Source of the DNA: an uncultured Prevotella sp.
Lineage (GTDB): Bacteria > Bacteroidota > Bacteroidia > Bacteroidales > Bacteroidaceae
DNA: 54,882 nt
Reading direction: 5' to 3'
NCBI GenBank assembly: GCA_944319945.1
Contig: CALUFN010000011.1
Location: 1 to 54,882, forward strand
Below, in pieces: positions 25,379 through 33,926 of the stretch. A model generated the notes under the pieces. It was not told where the DNA came from. It saw only the letters and a program-made list of their open reading frames with translations, and did not search any database. The position numbers were made by a program, and so were the translations under genes. Position 1 is the first letter of the stretch. The number at the start of each line of letters is the position of its first letter.

Positions 25379-26986
25379 CTATTTCACAGGCTCGGTCTCA
25401 TAATCAGCTTTCTTTATGGAACCGTCGGCAACGCCGTGAAGGAACAGCTCAAGATTTGAATAGCCCGACGGCGTTATAGTGCTTCCGTCGGCGGCGTAAT
25501 TGGGATTCAAGCCCTTCTCACGCTCGTATTTGTCGGGAAGCCCGTCGCCGTCGGTATCAAGCATGAACTTCTCTCCCTCGTTCATTCCGAGATAAGGATA
25601 ACACGTTACGGCCTTGCCGTCTACCTGAAATTCATCGCATCTTGACAGCTTTACGTCGTAAGGCGAATTTATTATGCCGAGACCGCGACTAATCTTTCCA
25701 TCAGTACGCCCGGCGAATTGCGGGTCAATCTTGCCTGAAGCCTCATCAAGTAGACGACGGTCAACCTCATCATACCTCGGGAGAGACGCTCCTGCTCCGC
25801 CCGTAACTGCACGATAGGCCTCATCGGCAGTCTGCAGATGCACGCCGCTCGACACCTTCTGCGACGTCAAGGCATACTTCTTAAGGCTCGCCTCGTCGTT
25901 GCCGAGCACCATGTTCACGGCCCGTTCGGCACTGCCTGACGCGAATCCGTACCAGTTGTCTGCATTTATCTTGCGCAAGGTCTCATCGCTCCAACACGGC
26001 ATTGATGCGTCGACAAACTTGTTTCCGGTCTCAAACTTATTGCCATTCACGAGCCATTGACCCTGACCTTCCTTAGTGGTAGCCTCGAAGAAGTATCTTC
26101 GTTCCTTAGCGTTGGCCGCCGTAGTAGGGCCGGGACGGAAATAGTTGTTCACCATATAGACACGGTTGTAATTGTCGCCGTTATTTATCGCCTTGTCGCA
26201 TTCTCCTCCGTAAAGAGAGTTCGGCTTACCCCAGTTGAACACGACGTTGTTGAAAAACTCGCTGTCAACATAGCGGTCGTGGTCGCCGGGGTTCTTACTT
26301 TCGTTGCGAACGCCGTTGAAACGCGGCGAACGGCTGTTACTGTTAGTTATCAGGCAGTGGTGCATCGTGCTGTGCTCGCCTCCCCATTGGGTGGCGTAGG
26401 CACGCGCTCCCTTTGCGTTTTTCGACGCATACAGCCCCTCGCCGATGATCGACCACTGCACGGTTGTCGAGTCGCAGTCGTACATCGTCATGCATTCTTC
26501 CATCGACCAGGTTATAGAGCAATGGTCGATTATTACGTTGCGGGTGTTCTCCACGTCAATTGCCGGATTGCTCTTGTCGGGCACGTCGCCGGCACGGAAG
26601 CGCATATAGCGGATTATCACGTTGGGTTCAGACACGGCAAACTTATACCCTGCTATGCAGACTCCGCCGCCGGGAGCCGTAGAGCCGTCGATTGTTACGT
26701 TAGGATGTGCAAACTTCAGCTCGGACGTAAGATATATCGTGCCGCATGTCTTAAAAAGGATTGTACGCGGAGAATCGTCTCCCGAGCGCAACGCCCAGCG
26801 GAAAGTACCTTCTACAAGGTTGGCGTCGGTGCAGTCGTCGTTGCGCGTTACGTAGTAGACTTTTCCCCCACGGCCTCCCGTAGTGTACTTTCCGAACCCC
26901 TCGGCACCCGGAAACGCCAGCTGCCGCTGTGCCGTTACGGGCAAGCACAGAAGGCCGCAAAAGGCGATAGCCATAAGTTTTTTCAT
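25379..26986 (-). CDS. Pectate lyase-like polysaccharide lyase (PL1 type)
   Basis: 535 residues with a signal peptide ending TAQ. The right-handed beta-helix begins with FPGAEGFGKYTTGGRGGKVYYV (about 24 onward) and carries VIIDHCSITWS (about 148) and the SPRFNGVRNESKN region (about 222) typical of Bacteroidetes pectate lyases, then HDRYVDSEFFNNVVFNWG. A calcium-binding-like acidic segment DTDGDGLPD lies near 480. It probably cleaves pectin-type galacturonans by beta-elimination outside the cell or in the periplasm. It follows pyrD by 35 bases, but functional linkage is unlikely. No SusC/SusD pair is present nearby. Confidence 0.85.
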   Translation of the reverse strand: MKKLMAIAFCGLLCLPVTAQRQLAFPGAEGFGKYTTGGRGGKVYYVTRNDDCTDANLVEGTFRWALRSGDDSPRTILFKTCGTIYLTSELKFAHPNVTIDGSTAPGGGVCIAGYKFAVSEPNVIIRYMRFRAGDVPDKSNPAIDVENTRNVIIDHCSITWSMEECMTMYDCDSTTVQWSIIGEGLYASKNAKGARAYATQWGGEHSTMHHCLITNSNSRSPRFNGVRNESKNPGDHDRYVDSEFFNNVVFNWGKPNSLYGGECDKAINNGDNYNRVYMVNNYFRPGPTTAANAKERRYFFEATTKEGQGQWLVNGNKFETGNKFVDASMPCWSDETLRKINADNWYGFASGSAERAVNMVLGNDEASLKKYALTSQKVSSGVHLQTADEAYRAVTGGAGASLPRYDEVDRRLLDEASGKIDPQFAGRTDGKISRGLGIINSPYDVKLSRCDEFQVDGKAVTCYPYLGMNEGEKFMLDTDGDGLPDKYEREKGLNPNYAADGSTITPSGYSNLELFLHGVADGSIKKADYETEPVK

Positions 26987-27021
26987 TGTAATGATAGATT
27001 AGCAGATAAAGATTATGTTAT

Positions 27022-27927
27022 TTATATAACGCCGGTTATTTCTCCGACAGATTTACATCCGTGATTGTCAAGCCACTCGTTGATGCCGTCGCGCACCTTT
27101 ATTGTTACCGTAGGGTCGATGAAATTGGCCGTACCTATCTCTATGGCCGTAGCTCCGGCCATGAAAAACTCTATCGCGTCACGGGCGTTGCAGATGCCTC
27201 CGAGACCTATTACTGGTATCTTAACAACCTTAGCCACCTGCCAAACCATACGCAAGGCAACAGGCTTGATGGCAGGTCCGCTAAGCCCACCGGTGCCGAT
27301 ACTCAGCATAGGGCAACGCCGCTCGATATCTACAGCCATGCCCATAAGCGTATTAATGAGCGACACGCTGTCGGCTCCCTCGGCCTCGACTGCACGGGCT
27401 ATCTCGGCAATGTCGGTAACGTTAGGCGACAACTTGACGATAAGCGTCTTGCCATACCTCGCCCTTACGGCCTTAACCACGCTCGCCGCACCCGCACAGG
27501 TGACACCGAACGCCATGCCGCCGTCTTTCACATTAGGGCACGAAATGTTCAACTCTATCGCCGGAATCTTGTCAAGCTCACCTATCCGGGCAGCGCATTC
27601 GGCATAGTCTTCAGGTGAAGAACCGCTCACATTGACGATGAAATTAGTGTCGATGTCCTTTATTTCAGGATAAATATGCTCACAAAAGTAGTCTACTCCC
27701 TTGTTTTGCAGCCCCACGCAGTTGAGCATGCCCGAGGCTGTCTCCACCATTCGGGGGTAATCATTGCCCTGACGCGGACTCAGAGTGGTGCCCTTCACTA
27801 TAATTCCGCCTATCCCGTCTAGCGGTACGAAATCGGCAAACTCGGGCCCGTAGCCGAACGTTCCGGATGCGGTCATTACGGGATTCTTCAGCCGCAGTCC
27901 GTTGATGTTTACACTTAAATCTGCCAT
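27022..27927 (-). CDS. pyrD: Dihydroorotate dehydrogenase B, catalytic subunit
   Basis: The start at 27927 gives the usual 301-residue class 1B enzyme; a longer frame would run backward into pyrK. The FMN barrel has TASGTFGYG (about 18-26), the catalytic cysteine in [14 protein letters not shown] (near 130) and IGLGGI for phosphate binding (near 240). It oxidises dihydroorotate to orotate in pyrimidine synthesis. It overlaps pyrK by 13 bases, consistent with the heterotetrameric NAD-dependent enzyme. Confidence 0.95.
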   Translation of the reverse strand: MADLSVNINGLRLKNPVMTASGTFGYGPEFADFVPLDGIGGIIVKGTTLSPRQGNDYPRMVETASGMLNCVGLQNKGVDYFCEHIYPEIKDIDTNFIVNVSGSSPEDYAECAARIGELDKIPAIELNISCPNVKDGGMAFGVTCAGAASVVKAVRARYGKTLIVKLSPNVTDIAEIARAVEAEGADSVSLINTLMGMAVDIERRCPMLSIGTGGLSGPAIKPVALRMVWQVAKVVKIPVIGLGGICNARDAIEFFMAGATAIEIGTANFIDPTVTIKVRDGINEWLDNHGCKSVGEITGVI

Positions 27928-28691
27928 ATTAGTTTGTTTATATTGATTACAGGGCCTTCCTTGCACACGCAAACGTTGCCTTCCGTCGTCTTTTCGACGC
28001 AACAGAGGCATGCGCCAACACCGCAGGCCATCTTATTTTCAAGCGAAACTTCACACTCTATGCCGTTTATCTTGGCGTATCTTGCCACGGCAACCATCAT
28101 CGGCTTGGGGCCGCATGTGGATATACGGTCGAAACGAACCTCGCTCAGCACGGAATGGTTGGTGACGAAACCGCGCTCGCCAGCCGTCCCGTCCTCGGTG
28201 GTTACACACACACGCCCATACTTCTCAAACTCGTCGAGCATGAGTAAATCCTTCTTCGAACGTGCTCCAAGCAGGAATACTGGGCGGCGACCGACATCAC
28301 ACAGCTTCTTGCCGAAGTAAAGCAACGGAGCAACACCAACGCCGCCGCCTACCAAAAGAACATTTTCGTCCTTGTCGGAAGGCATGGTAAAACTGTTGCC
28401 CAGCGGGAATACGCAGTTTAGCGTGTCGCCCGCCTGTAGGCGTGACATCCGCCGAGTGCCGTCACCCACTACAGCTACAAGCAGCCAAAGCTGGTTGGCC
28501 TCGTAGTCAACGAAATTAACCGAAATAGGGCGGCGCAGGAAAGTGGAAGGCGAACCGTCGACCCTCACCTCGACGAACTGTCCAGGAAGTATCTCGGGCA
28601 GTGGGCCGTCTTGCGTCAATTTGATTAGAACATACTTGTCATTAATATGTTCCACGGAAACGACTCTTAAGTCGGAAACGTATTTTTTCAT
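27915..28691 (-). CDS. pyrK: Dihydroorotate dehydrogenase B, electron transfer subunit
   Basis: 258 residues: FAD domain with [10 protein letters not shown] (about 54-63), NAD domain with [10 protein letters not shown] (about 112), and a C-terminal [2Fe-2S] site CGVGACLCC with a further cysteine in CKEGP. It passes electrons from PyrD's FMN to NAD. It lies upstream of pyrD in a two-gene operon with a clear promoter at 28743-28774. Confidence 0.95.
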   Translation of the reverse strand: MKKYVSDLRVVSVEHINDKYVLIKLTQDGPLPEILPGQFVEVRVDGSPSTFLRRPISVNFVDYEANQLWLLVAVVGDGTRRMSRLQAGDTLNCVFPLGNSFTMPSDKDENVLLVGGGVGVAPLLYFGKKLCDVGRRPVFLLGARSKKDLLMLDEFEKYGRVCVTTEDGTAGERGFVTNHSVLSEVRFDRISTCGPKPMMVAVARYAKINGIECEVSLENKMACGVGACLCCVEKTTEGNVCVCKEGPVININKLIWQI

Positions 28692-28742
28692 TCAAAACAG
28701 GTTTTTCTTCGATTTTATATAAACAATGTATGCTTCACTTTG

Positions 28743-28774
28743 CAAAAGTACAAAATAAGGACACTGGAACCAAA
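28743..28774 (-). promoter_or_regulatory. Promoter of pyrK-pyrD
   Basis: Minus-strand TTTG (28774-28771), a 20-base spacer and TACTTTTG (28750-28743), about 50 bases before the pyrK start. It partly precedes the terminator of the upstream regulator gene. Confidence 0.6.
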
Positions 28775-28792
28775 GAAAAACCGTTTAAACAT

Positions 28793-28832
28793 AAAAAAAG
28801 CGGCCGCCGTCATTTCATCGGACGGCCGCCGT
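28793..28832 (-). terminator. Rho-independent terminator of the XRE regulator
   Basis: Minus strand: a 12-base GC-rich arm (ACGGCGGCCGTC) pairs with GACGGCGGCCGC, with little mismatch, followed by seven T. It begins 12 bases after the stop at 28844. Confidence 0.8.
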
Positions 28833-28843
28833 AAGGCGAAAAG

Positions 28844-29317
28844 TCACTTCTTCGGCACGAAACTCTCGTAAGTAAGATCGTCGAAATAGACCCTTATCTC
28901 CGTAATCTGCCTCTGCGGGCGATCAACATACCTTATTTCAGGCTTGATAGCCGCCGCGCCGTGCCGCTGGGATGAATGCTGCATACCCGTCTCTACGTCG
29001 TCGGCAAACAAGTCAGGCATAAGCCCGTCGGCCAACGCCGACGCCCCGGCATGTGCCTTGCCTGCGTCCGCCGCCTGTCCGTCAGCATCACTAATATCGT
29101 CGACAAACATCGAGCCATGCCCGAACATCAGCCAATCCGTATTCAAGTTTGGTATTTTGCTCTTAATGGCTTCCACCGTGTTGAGAGTCGGTTTGGTGCG
29201 GTTGTTGAAGATGCTGCTAAGCGACGCGGCATTGATGCCTATGAAGTTGGCGAACGTCTGCTGACTCATGTGTTGAGCCTCCATTATCTGCCTGATTCTA
29301 TCTTTCATTTCAGTCAT
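28844..29317 (-). CDS. XRE-family helix-turn-helix regulator
   Basis: 157 residues. An N-terminal XRE/Cro-type HTH occupies residues 4-60, with MSQQTFANFIGINAASLSSIF as the turn region and NRTKPTLNTVEAI after it; DWLMFGHGSMF closes the domain. The C-terminal half is Ala/Asp-rich and then basic, without a family I recognise. Such regulators are widespread in Prevotella and Bacteroides; the target is unknown. It lies alone, with a promoter at 29362-29392 and its own terminator. An alternative start is M4 (29308). The AT-rich gap upstream could hold its operators. Confidence 0.82.
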   Translation of the reverse strand: MTEMKDRIRQIMEAQHMSQQTFANFIGINAASLSSIFNNRTKPTLNTVEAIKSKIPNLNTDWLMFGHGSMFVDDISDADGQAADAGKAHAGASALADGLMPDLFADDVETGMQHSSQRHGAAAIKPEIRYVDRPQRQITEIRVYFDDLTYESFVPKK

Positions 29318-29361
29318 AATCCTATGCTTAAGCTGTTTTAGCCGTTTTTTCTAAGATTTTA

Positions 29362-29392
29362 CAAAGGTAAAGCATTATTTTTACATACACAA
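29362..29392 (-). promoter_or_regulatory. Promoter of the XRE regulator
   Basis: Minus-strand TTG (29392-29390), a 20-base spacer and TACCTTTG (29369-29362), 45 bases before the start codon. Confidence 0.55.
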
Positions 29393-30086
29393 CAAATCTA
29401 AAGAATATTTTAAAGACTAAATTTTAAATTTATAAATTTATATTTCTAAAATCGAACTTATACAGATTACACATTTAAATTTATATTTTAAAAATCTAAA
29501 TATACAACCTTAAATATAGCTTAAATCTTTTATTTATAATATAATCTCAATCGATTCATTATAAATAGATTATTCAATAAGCTATTTGTACAAAAACAAC
29601 GTTTATGCAAGAAAATACCAATAAAACAGGAAAATAAGGCCGATATCTGTTTCGTAAACCACGATTTTTTGACTGATAATCAGGATTTTACGGCTAAATA
29701 CTGGCATTGTATAAATATTCCTTGCGATTTATTAATCATAAACTTACGACATATAAATCCATATTTAAATACGAAACATATTATTTGCAAAGGTAAAATT
29801 CAGCATTGTAAATTGTAAATCGATATACAAACAATAAAGATTTACATATGTAAAGTTTAGTATTTTAAATGCTAACGAATGCTAACACTAAATTTTACGG
29901 GTATTTTCGAGGTCGTTTTTCAGCTTTTTTTAATATTCTTGAAAGAGGATAAAGACGCTTGAAAATATGCAATTCTGAGAGCGTCAAAAATCATAAAACT
30001 GGCTGATTTTTAACGATTTCACCCTTATTTTTTATGTTGTGGAAAAATAATGAAATAGAAAAATCCACGCTAAAAAACGTGGATTT
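29393..30086. other. AT-rich intergenic region without a supported gene
   Basis: About 690 bases of strongly AT-rich DNA between the XRE regulator and the end of holA. It repeats motifs of the form TTTAAATTTATA and ATATTTAAATACG, and contains a second minus-strand TACCTTTG box (29788-29795). The only small frame noted is a 34-residue minus-strand ORF (29603-29707) with a hydrophobic end; I do not count it as a gene. The function may be regulatory for the XRE gene. Confidence 0.5.
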
Positions 30087-31115
30087 TCAGTGCAAAATAA
30101 AGAAAATAAGCTCACGCAAAAGCTCCCCAACCGGCGTATTGGGGTTGTCCAACCCCTTACTTTTGGCATCCGTTTCCCTTATTTTCGCGATTATCTGCAT
30201 CACCTTAACGCCGGTATAATTTCGCATACCCGCAATATAATCTCTTGCGGCCCACCCTCCCCTAAGGTCGAGCCAACGCGCAATGCCGTCTTCGGTGTGC
30301 GGTTTCGGAGCGTAATAAGCTATCAGGAGATTCTGGAAATAAGAGAACAACATCGGCACAAGCATATACGCGTTGCCAGCCTTAGGGTTTGCGTTAAAGT
30401 AATAAAGTATCCTGTTAGCCTTAAGCACGTCGCGGTTGACGATGGCACTGCGCAATTCGTAAGCATTGAAGTCCTTGCTCACCCCTATCCTCTCCTCCAC
30501 TATTTCTGGCGTAACGCGGCGGTCGTTGTCAGAGAGCGACAATATCAGCTTGTCAAGTTCGCTTGTCAGCCTGCTCAGGTCGGCCCCTATGTGATCTGCC
30601 ACCATTTGTGCCGCCTTGTTGTCGATAGTGGCCCGTCCGTTCATTTTCAGATAACTCTCTATGAACGCAGGCAACTCGTAGTCACGCTTCTTCTTACTCT
30701 CGAACACTACTCCTACGGCAGCAGCCTTAGCCAGTATCTTCTTACGCCCGTCTATGCTGCCATTCTTATGGCATATCACGAGCACAGTGGTCTGCATCGG
30801 TTTTTCCACATAGCGTTCTATGCGCTCCCAGTTCCTTATGTTCTGGGCTTCCTTCACTATCACCACCTGCCGCTCGGCCATCATCGGATAACGACGCGCC
30901 ATGTCTACTATCTGGTTAGGCTGCACGTCAGAACCGAATACTACCGACTGGTTGAAGTCGCGCTCCTCATCGCGCAAGGCGTTAGTTTCGATGAACGAGG
31001 ATATCTTATCAATGTAATACGACTCCTCGCCCATCAGTATATACACCGGCGCATATTTGCCTTCACGCAAGTCGCGCATGATGCTTTCGTAAGTAGCTGT
31101 CTTCTTTTCGGCCAT
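30087..31115 (-). CDS. holA: DNA polymerase III subunit delta
   Basis: 342 residues, matching HolA. The N-terminal domain has YILMGEESYYIDKI (about 25-38), the beta-clamp-binding side. The middle follows with ERQVVIVKEAQN, and the C-terminal collar contains GADLSRLTSELDKLILS (about 190) and EELIGVSKDFNAYEL-like sequence. Delta is part of the clamp loader that opens the sliding clamp during replication. It sits divergent from the HsdR-N gene, an arrangement often seen in Bacteroidales. A stop-proximal AT-rich region follows. Confidence 0.93.
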   Translation of the reverse strand: MAEKKTATYESIMRDLREGKYAPVYILMGEESYYIDKISSFIETNALRDEERDFNQSVVFGSDVQPNQIVDMARRYPMMAERQVVIVKEAQNIRNWERIERYVEKPMQTTVLVICHKNGSIDGRKKILAKAAAVGVVFESKKKRDYELPAFIESYLKMNGRATIDNKAAQMVADHIGADLSRLTSELDKLILSLSDNDRRVTPEIVEERIGVSKDFNAYELRSAIVNRDVLKANRILYYFNANPKAGNAYMLVPMLFSYFQNLLIAYYAPKPHTEDGIARWLDLRGGWAARDYIAGMRNYTGVKVMQIIAKIRETDAKSKGLDNPNTPVGELLRELIFFILH

Positions 31116-31185
31116 AACAATACGGTTTCCTGCTTGCGCTGACTACAAAATGAGCCGCAGGCAATGCCGTTACGGTAAAATTGAT

Positions 31186-31193
31186 TAACTTTG
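31186..31193 (+). promoter_or_regulatory. Promoter -7 box for the HsdR-N gene
   Basis: TAACTTTG, 39 bases before the ATG at 31233, without a clear -33 box. Confidence 0.45.
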
Positions 31194-31232
31194 TAGTCGC
31201 GAACAACGCTATCAGAATGCAAATTTAATAAA

Positions 31233-31682
31233 ATGTATCGATTAAACCTACCACAATACGAAATAAAAATCAACAGGCAGGGCGGTAAGCCTTACATTCT
31301 CGACATGTTGCGCCGTAAATACGTCAGCCTGACGCCTGAAGAGTGGGTGCGCCAGCATTTCGTCAACTTCCTTATCTCGCATAAGGGCTATCCGCAGGCC
31401 CTGATGGCCAACGAGGTGGAACTTCGCGCCGGCGACAAGCGCCTGCGGTGCGACAGCGTGCTATATAATAAGGCGGCGCAGCCAATCATGATAATAGAAT
31501 ACAAGGCCCCCACTGTGCAGATTACGCAAAGTGTGTTCGACCAAATTACGGCGTACAACCAGCTGCTTCACGTAGATTACCTCATCGTAAGCAACGGCTT
31601 GCAGCATTACTGCTGCCGAATGGACTACGCAAACCGTGCTTACGCTTTCCTCACGGACATTCCCACGTATGCCGATTTATAA
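31233..31682 (+). CDS. HsdR N-terminal-type nuclease-fold protein
   Basis: 149 residues resembling the N-terminal domain of type I restriction enzyme R subunits. LTPEEWVRQHFVNFLI (about 31-46) leads in, with nuclease-like acidic and lysine positions in RCDSVLYN and PIMIIEYKAP (about 82-91; E-x-K). No helicase part and no hsdM or hsdS neighbour is present, so this is not a restriction system. The stand-alone form next to holA is common in Bacteroidales, and its role is unknown. It ends at a long inverted repeat. Confidence 0.83.
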   Translation: MYRLNLPQYEIKINRQGGKPYILDMLRRKYVSLTPEEWVRQHFVNFLISHKGYPQALMANEVELRAGDKRLRCDSVLYNKAAQPIMIIEYKAPTVQITQSVFDQITAYNQLLHVDYLIVSNGLQHYCCRMDYANRAYAFLTDIPTYADL

Positions 31683-31709
31683 GCACGGCTTTTACTTATA
31701 ACGGGAAAA

Positions 31710-31762
31710 GGGCAAATGAAAGGCTGCGAACCATCATACAATTCGCAGCCTTTCATTTGCCC
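31710..31762. terminator. Long perfect inverted repeat between convergent genes
   Basis: A 21-base arm (31710-31730, GGGCAAATGAAAGGCTGCGAA is its full sequence minus none; see positions) pairs perfectly with 31742-31762 around an 11-base loop. Neither side has a T-run, unlike the other terminators here, so it may act by structure alone. Confidence 0.6.
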
Positions 31763-31785
31763 GCCTATAATCCGGCATTCAGCCG

Positions 31786-32601
31786 CTACATTCCCCTTGC
31801 CTTATATATGCGCTCCTTAGCCTCGTTAATTTCCTGGAATTTCTTCTCGGCCGCACGGCGTATGTCGTCACCGAGAGCGGCCACTCGGTCCGGATGATGT
31901 TTCAGCGCGAGCGTGCGGTAAGCGCGGCGCACCTCGTCGTCGGTGGCGTCGGGCGACACGCCGAGCACGGCGTAAGCGTCGTCGAGCGTTCCTCCGCTCA
32001 GCTTCAGCATAGAGTCAAGCTCGCTATCGGCCAGCCCCATGCAGCGCGCCACTTCCCTCAGCGCGTCAACCTCGCCGCGCGGCACGCTGCCGTCGGCCTG
32101 GGCTATCATCACGAGAAAGTTCAGCAGTTGCAGCCGTTGCGAATAGTCCATGTTTGCGGCTATCTGCGCGCAGCTCTTGCGTATCAGGTTGCGAAAGGCG
32201 TAAGGGTCGCCGGCGTTCATGCGTTTCTGCTCGTCAAATAGCTTCAAGAGAATCCTGTTGCCATGCTCCACGGCGGCTTCGCCGAAGTTCATGCGCAGAA
32301 AGCGGCGCACAAACTCCATTTCAGAGTGCATCACCTTGCCGTCGGCCTTTATTATATACGAGGCCAGCACGAGCAGCGAAAACAGAAAACTGTTGCGCTG
32401 CCCTTCGTAATACTGCCGCCTTTGGGCCTGCGCCCAGGCGTCATCATCGTCTACAAAGCCGCTTCCACGACCTTCGCCGTCCTTGTTGACGGCCTTCAGT
32501 CCGTAATCAAACAATGCGCCCAAAGCCACTCCGGCCAGTGCGCCGAGCGCGCCACCCGACATAAAGCCGAGTATGCCGCCTATCCATTTTCCTGCTGACA
32601 T
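31786..32601 (-). CDS. TerB-like and DnaJ-domain protein
   Basis: 271 residues. A glycine-rich hydrophobic N-terminus (about 7-36) may span or associate with the membrane. A TerB-like helical domain follows (about 75-185: [24 protein letters not shown] and [15 protein letters not shown], acidic metal-binding-like motifs), then a C-terminal J domain with the HPD tripeptide in KHHPDR (about 242). The layout matches DjlA-type co-chaperones, which stimulate DnaK. It is convergent with the HsdR-N gene, and a promoter box lies at 32712-32719. Confidence 0.88.
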   Translation of the reverse strand: MSAGKWIGGILGFMSGGALGALAGVALGALFDYGLKAVNKDGEGRGSGFVDDDDAWAQAQRRQYYEGQRNSFLFSLLVLASYIIKADGKVMHSEMEFVRRFLRMNFGEAAVEHGNRILLKLFDEQKRMNAGDPYAFRNLIRKSCAQIAANMDYSQRLQLLNFLVMIAQADGSVPRGEVDALREVARCMGLADSELDSMLKLSGGTLDDAYAVLGVSPDATDDEVRRAYRTLALKHHPDRVAALGDDIRRAAEKKFQEINEAKERIYKARGM

Positions 32602-32711
32602 ATTTCCTTTTAGTTACAAGTTGACAAGATAACTGAATCGGGTTATAAGGTTCTACGGTTACTGGGTTATGAGGTGTACCATATGACCGCAAGACCTTAA
32701 AACCTAATTTA

Positions 32712-32719
32712 CAAAGATA
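32712..32719 (-). promoter_or_regulatory. Promoter -7 box for the TerB-DnaJ gene
   Basis: TATCTTTG on the minus strand, about 110 bases upstream of the start codon. The leader between them contains GGTTAtnagGTT-type 8-base repeats at 32640-32700. Confidence 0.45.
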
Positions 32720-32779
32720 ACGCCAATATGGTGAAACACGAATGATTTTCCGAAATCTTAACTCTTAATTCTTAATTTT

Positions 32780-33736
32780 TCACTCTTTCCACTCTTCCAG
32801 AGCTTCTTCTACGCCATTTACCAGCCCGGGCAGCTCGGCCGCAAGCAGCCTTACGGCCTGCACTCGCAGCTTTCCGCCGCCGTATTCCTTCCTCTGCGTA
32901 ACGGTAAGCAGCGACGCGCTGCCGCCGGCATCCATGTCAAACGTAATATCGCCGCTTAGCGAGGGCACCACAAGTCCCTGAGGGTCAGGCTTGCCCGAGC
33001 GCACTTGGCCGTCAAGCAAGCGTATGGCTTCAAGAAATCCGGTCAGCTCCTTACGGTCGAAAAACAGCTTCTCCATACTATATACGCCGCCTGCCACCCC
33101 TACGCTGTGCGTTATCTTGAAATACGTCTCGGCTCCGCTGTCGTTAAAGTCAAGGTATATCGTGCCGGTCTTCAGCCTCAACGCCCTGCTCCACCGCCCC
33201 AGTCTGTTTGGCTCGGGCTTTTCCTTTGCAGGTTCGCTCTTGGCCGTTTCGTCCCTCTTGAGCCACGGCTGACCGTTATCAAGATATTCTACATTGTCGA
33301 AACCGGCCAGCGCACGCTCCAGTTTTCCGCCCTTAGTGCAGCTACCCACGACTATTTTCTGAGCTAACGACATCATCAGCACGTTGCGGTCAAAGGCCGA
33401 GCGGGCCGTCACCCCGTGTACGCTTGCGTCGCAGTGGGTCACGATGAGCAGCCTGCCATCGCCCAAAGCCGTGCGCACGTCGTCGCCCCAGCGGCTCGGC
33501 ATGGCCTCGGCCAAGCAGAGTATCGTGGGTATGCGGCGCAGCAAAAGGGTGGTGAACACGGCACGCTCCATAGGCGACTGGTTGCCGCACATCACGCAGT
33601 CGCGCTCCTGAGACAGGCCGAGCATCCACTTGCCTACGAGGTATTCCAGCCCGTCGGGCGTCTTCCTGGAGCACAAGAAGGCCGTTTTCTCCCGTTGCAT
33701 CAACGTCTCGTTACCGAGTTTTGACAGTATTTTCAT
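32780..33736 (-). CDS. SLOG/DprA-like Rossmann protein with possible PUR-like C-terminal domain
   Basis: 318 residues. The first half (about 15-150) has the look of the SLOG superfamily Rossmann fold related to DprA: KTAFLCSRKTP as first strand, CVMCGNQSPMERAVFTTLL as the central loop and helix, and KIVVGSCTKGGKLERAL as the later strand and glycine loop. After a charged linker (SEPAKEKPEPNRLGR), residues about 188-245 carry TIYLDFNDSG, YFKITHSV and KLFFDRKELTGFLEAI. That pattern resembles the PUR-alpha-like DUF3276 nucleic-acid-binding domain of Bacteroidetes. The remaining C-terminus repeats part of this pattern. A role in nucleic-acid binding is inference; full DprA activity is not supported. 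Confidence 0.55.
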   Translation of the reverse strand: MKILSKLGNETLMQREKTAFLCSRKTPDGLEYLVGKWMLGLSQERDCVMCGNQSPMERAVFTTLLLRRIPTILCLAEAMPSRWGDDVRTALGDGRLLIVTHCDASVHGVTARSAFDRNVLMMSLAQKIVVGSCTKGGKLERALAGFDNVEYLDNGQPWLKRDETAKSEPAKEKPEPNRLGRWSRALRLKTGTIYLDFNDSGAETYFKITHSVGVAGGVYSMEKLFFDRKELTGFLEAIRLLDGQVRSGKPDPQGLVVPSLSGDITFDMDAGGSASLLTVTQRKEYGGGKLRVQAVRLLAAELPGLVNGVEEALEEWKE

Positions 33737-33818
33737 TGATTTAGAGTTAAGAATTTATGATTGAGAATTATGATGATCTTTACCATTAAGGCAACACGTC
33801 TTTCATCAGCAATGAATG

Positions 33819-33826
33819 CAAAAGTA
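33819..33826 (-). promoter_or_regulatory. Possible promoter -7 box for the SLOG-like gene
   Basis: TACTTTTG on the minus strand, about 83 bases upstream of the start. TTTG lies 23 bases further upstream, longer than usual. Confidence 0.4.
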
Positions 33827-33926
33827 AGAAAATAATAAATAATAAAGAACAAAAAGTGAAAAAATAATGGCATAAATTGAATAAAAAAACCATTGGATTT
33901 TTCACTTTTCGTTCTTCACTTTTCGC

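Noticed and set aside
29603-29707. 34-residue minus-strand ORF with a hydrophobic end in the AT-rich gap
   Set aside because: Such ORFs are expected by chance in AT-rich DNA; there is no ribosome site or conservation evidence.
31233-31682. Type I restriction system
   Set aside because: Only the HsdR N-terminal-type domain exists; there is no helicase, hsdM or hsdS.
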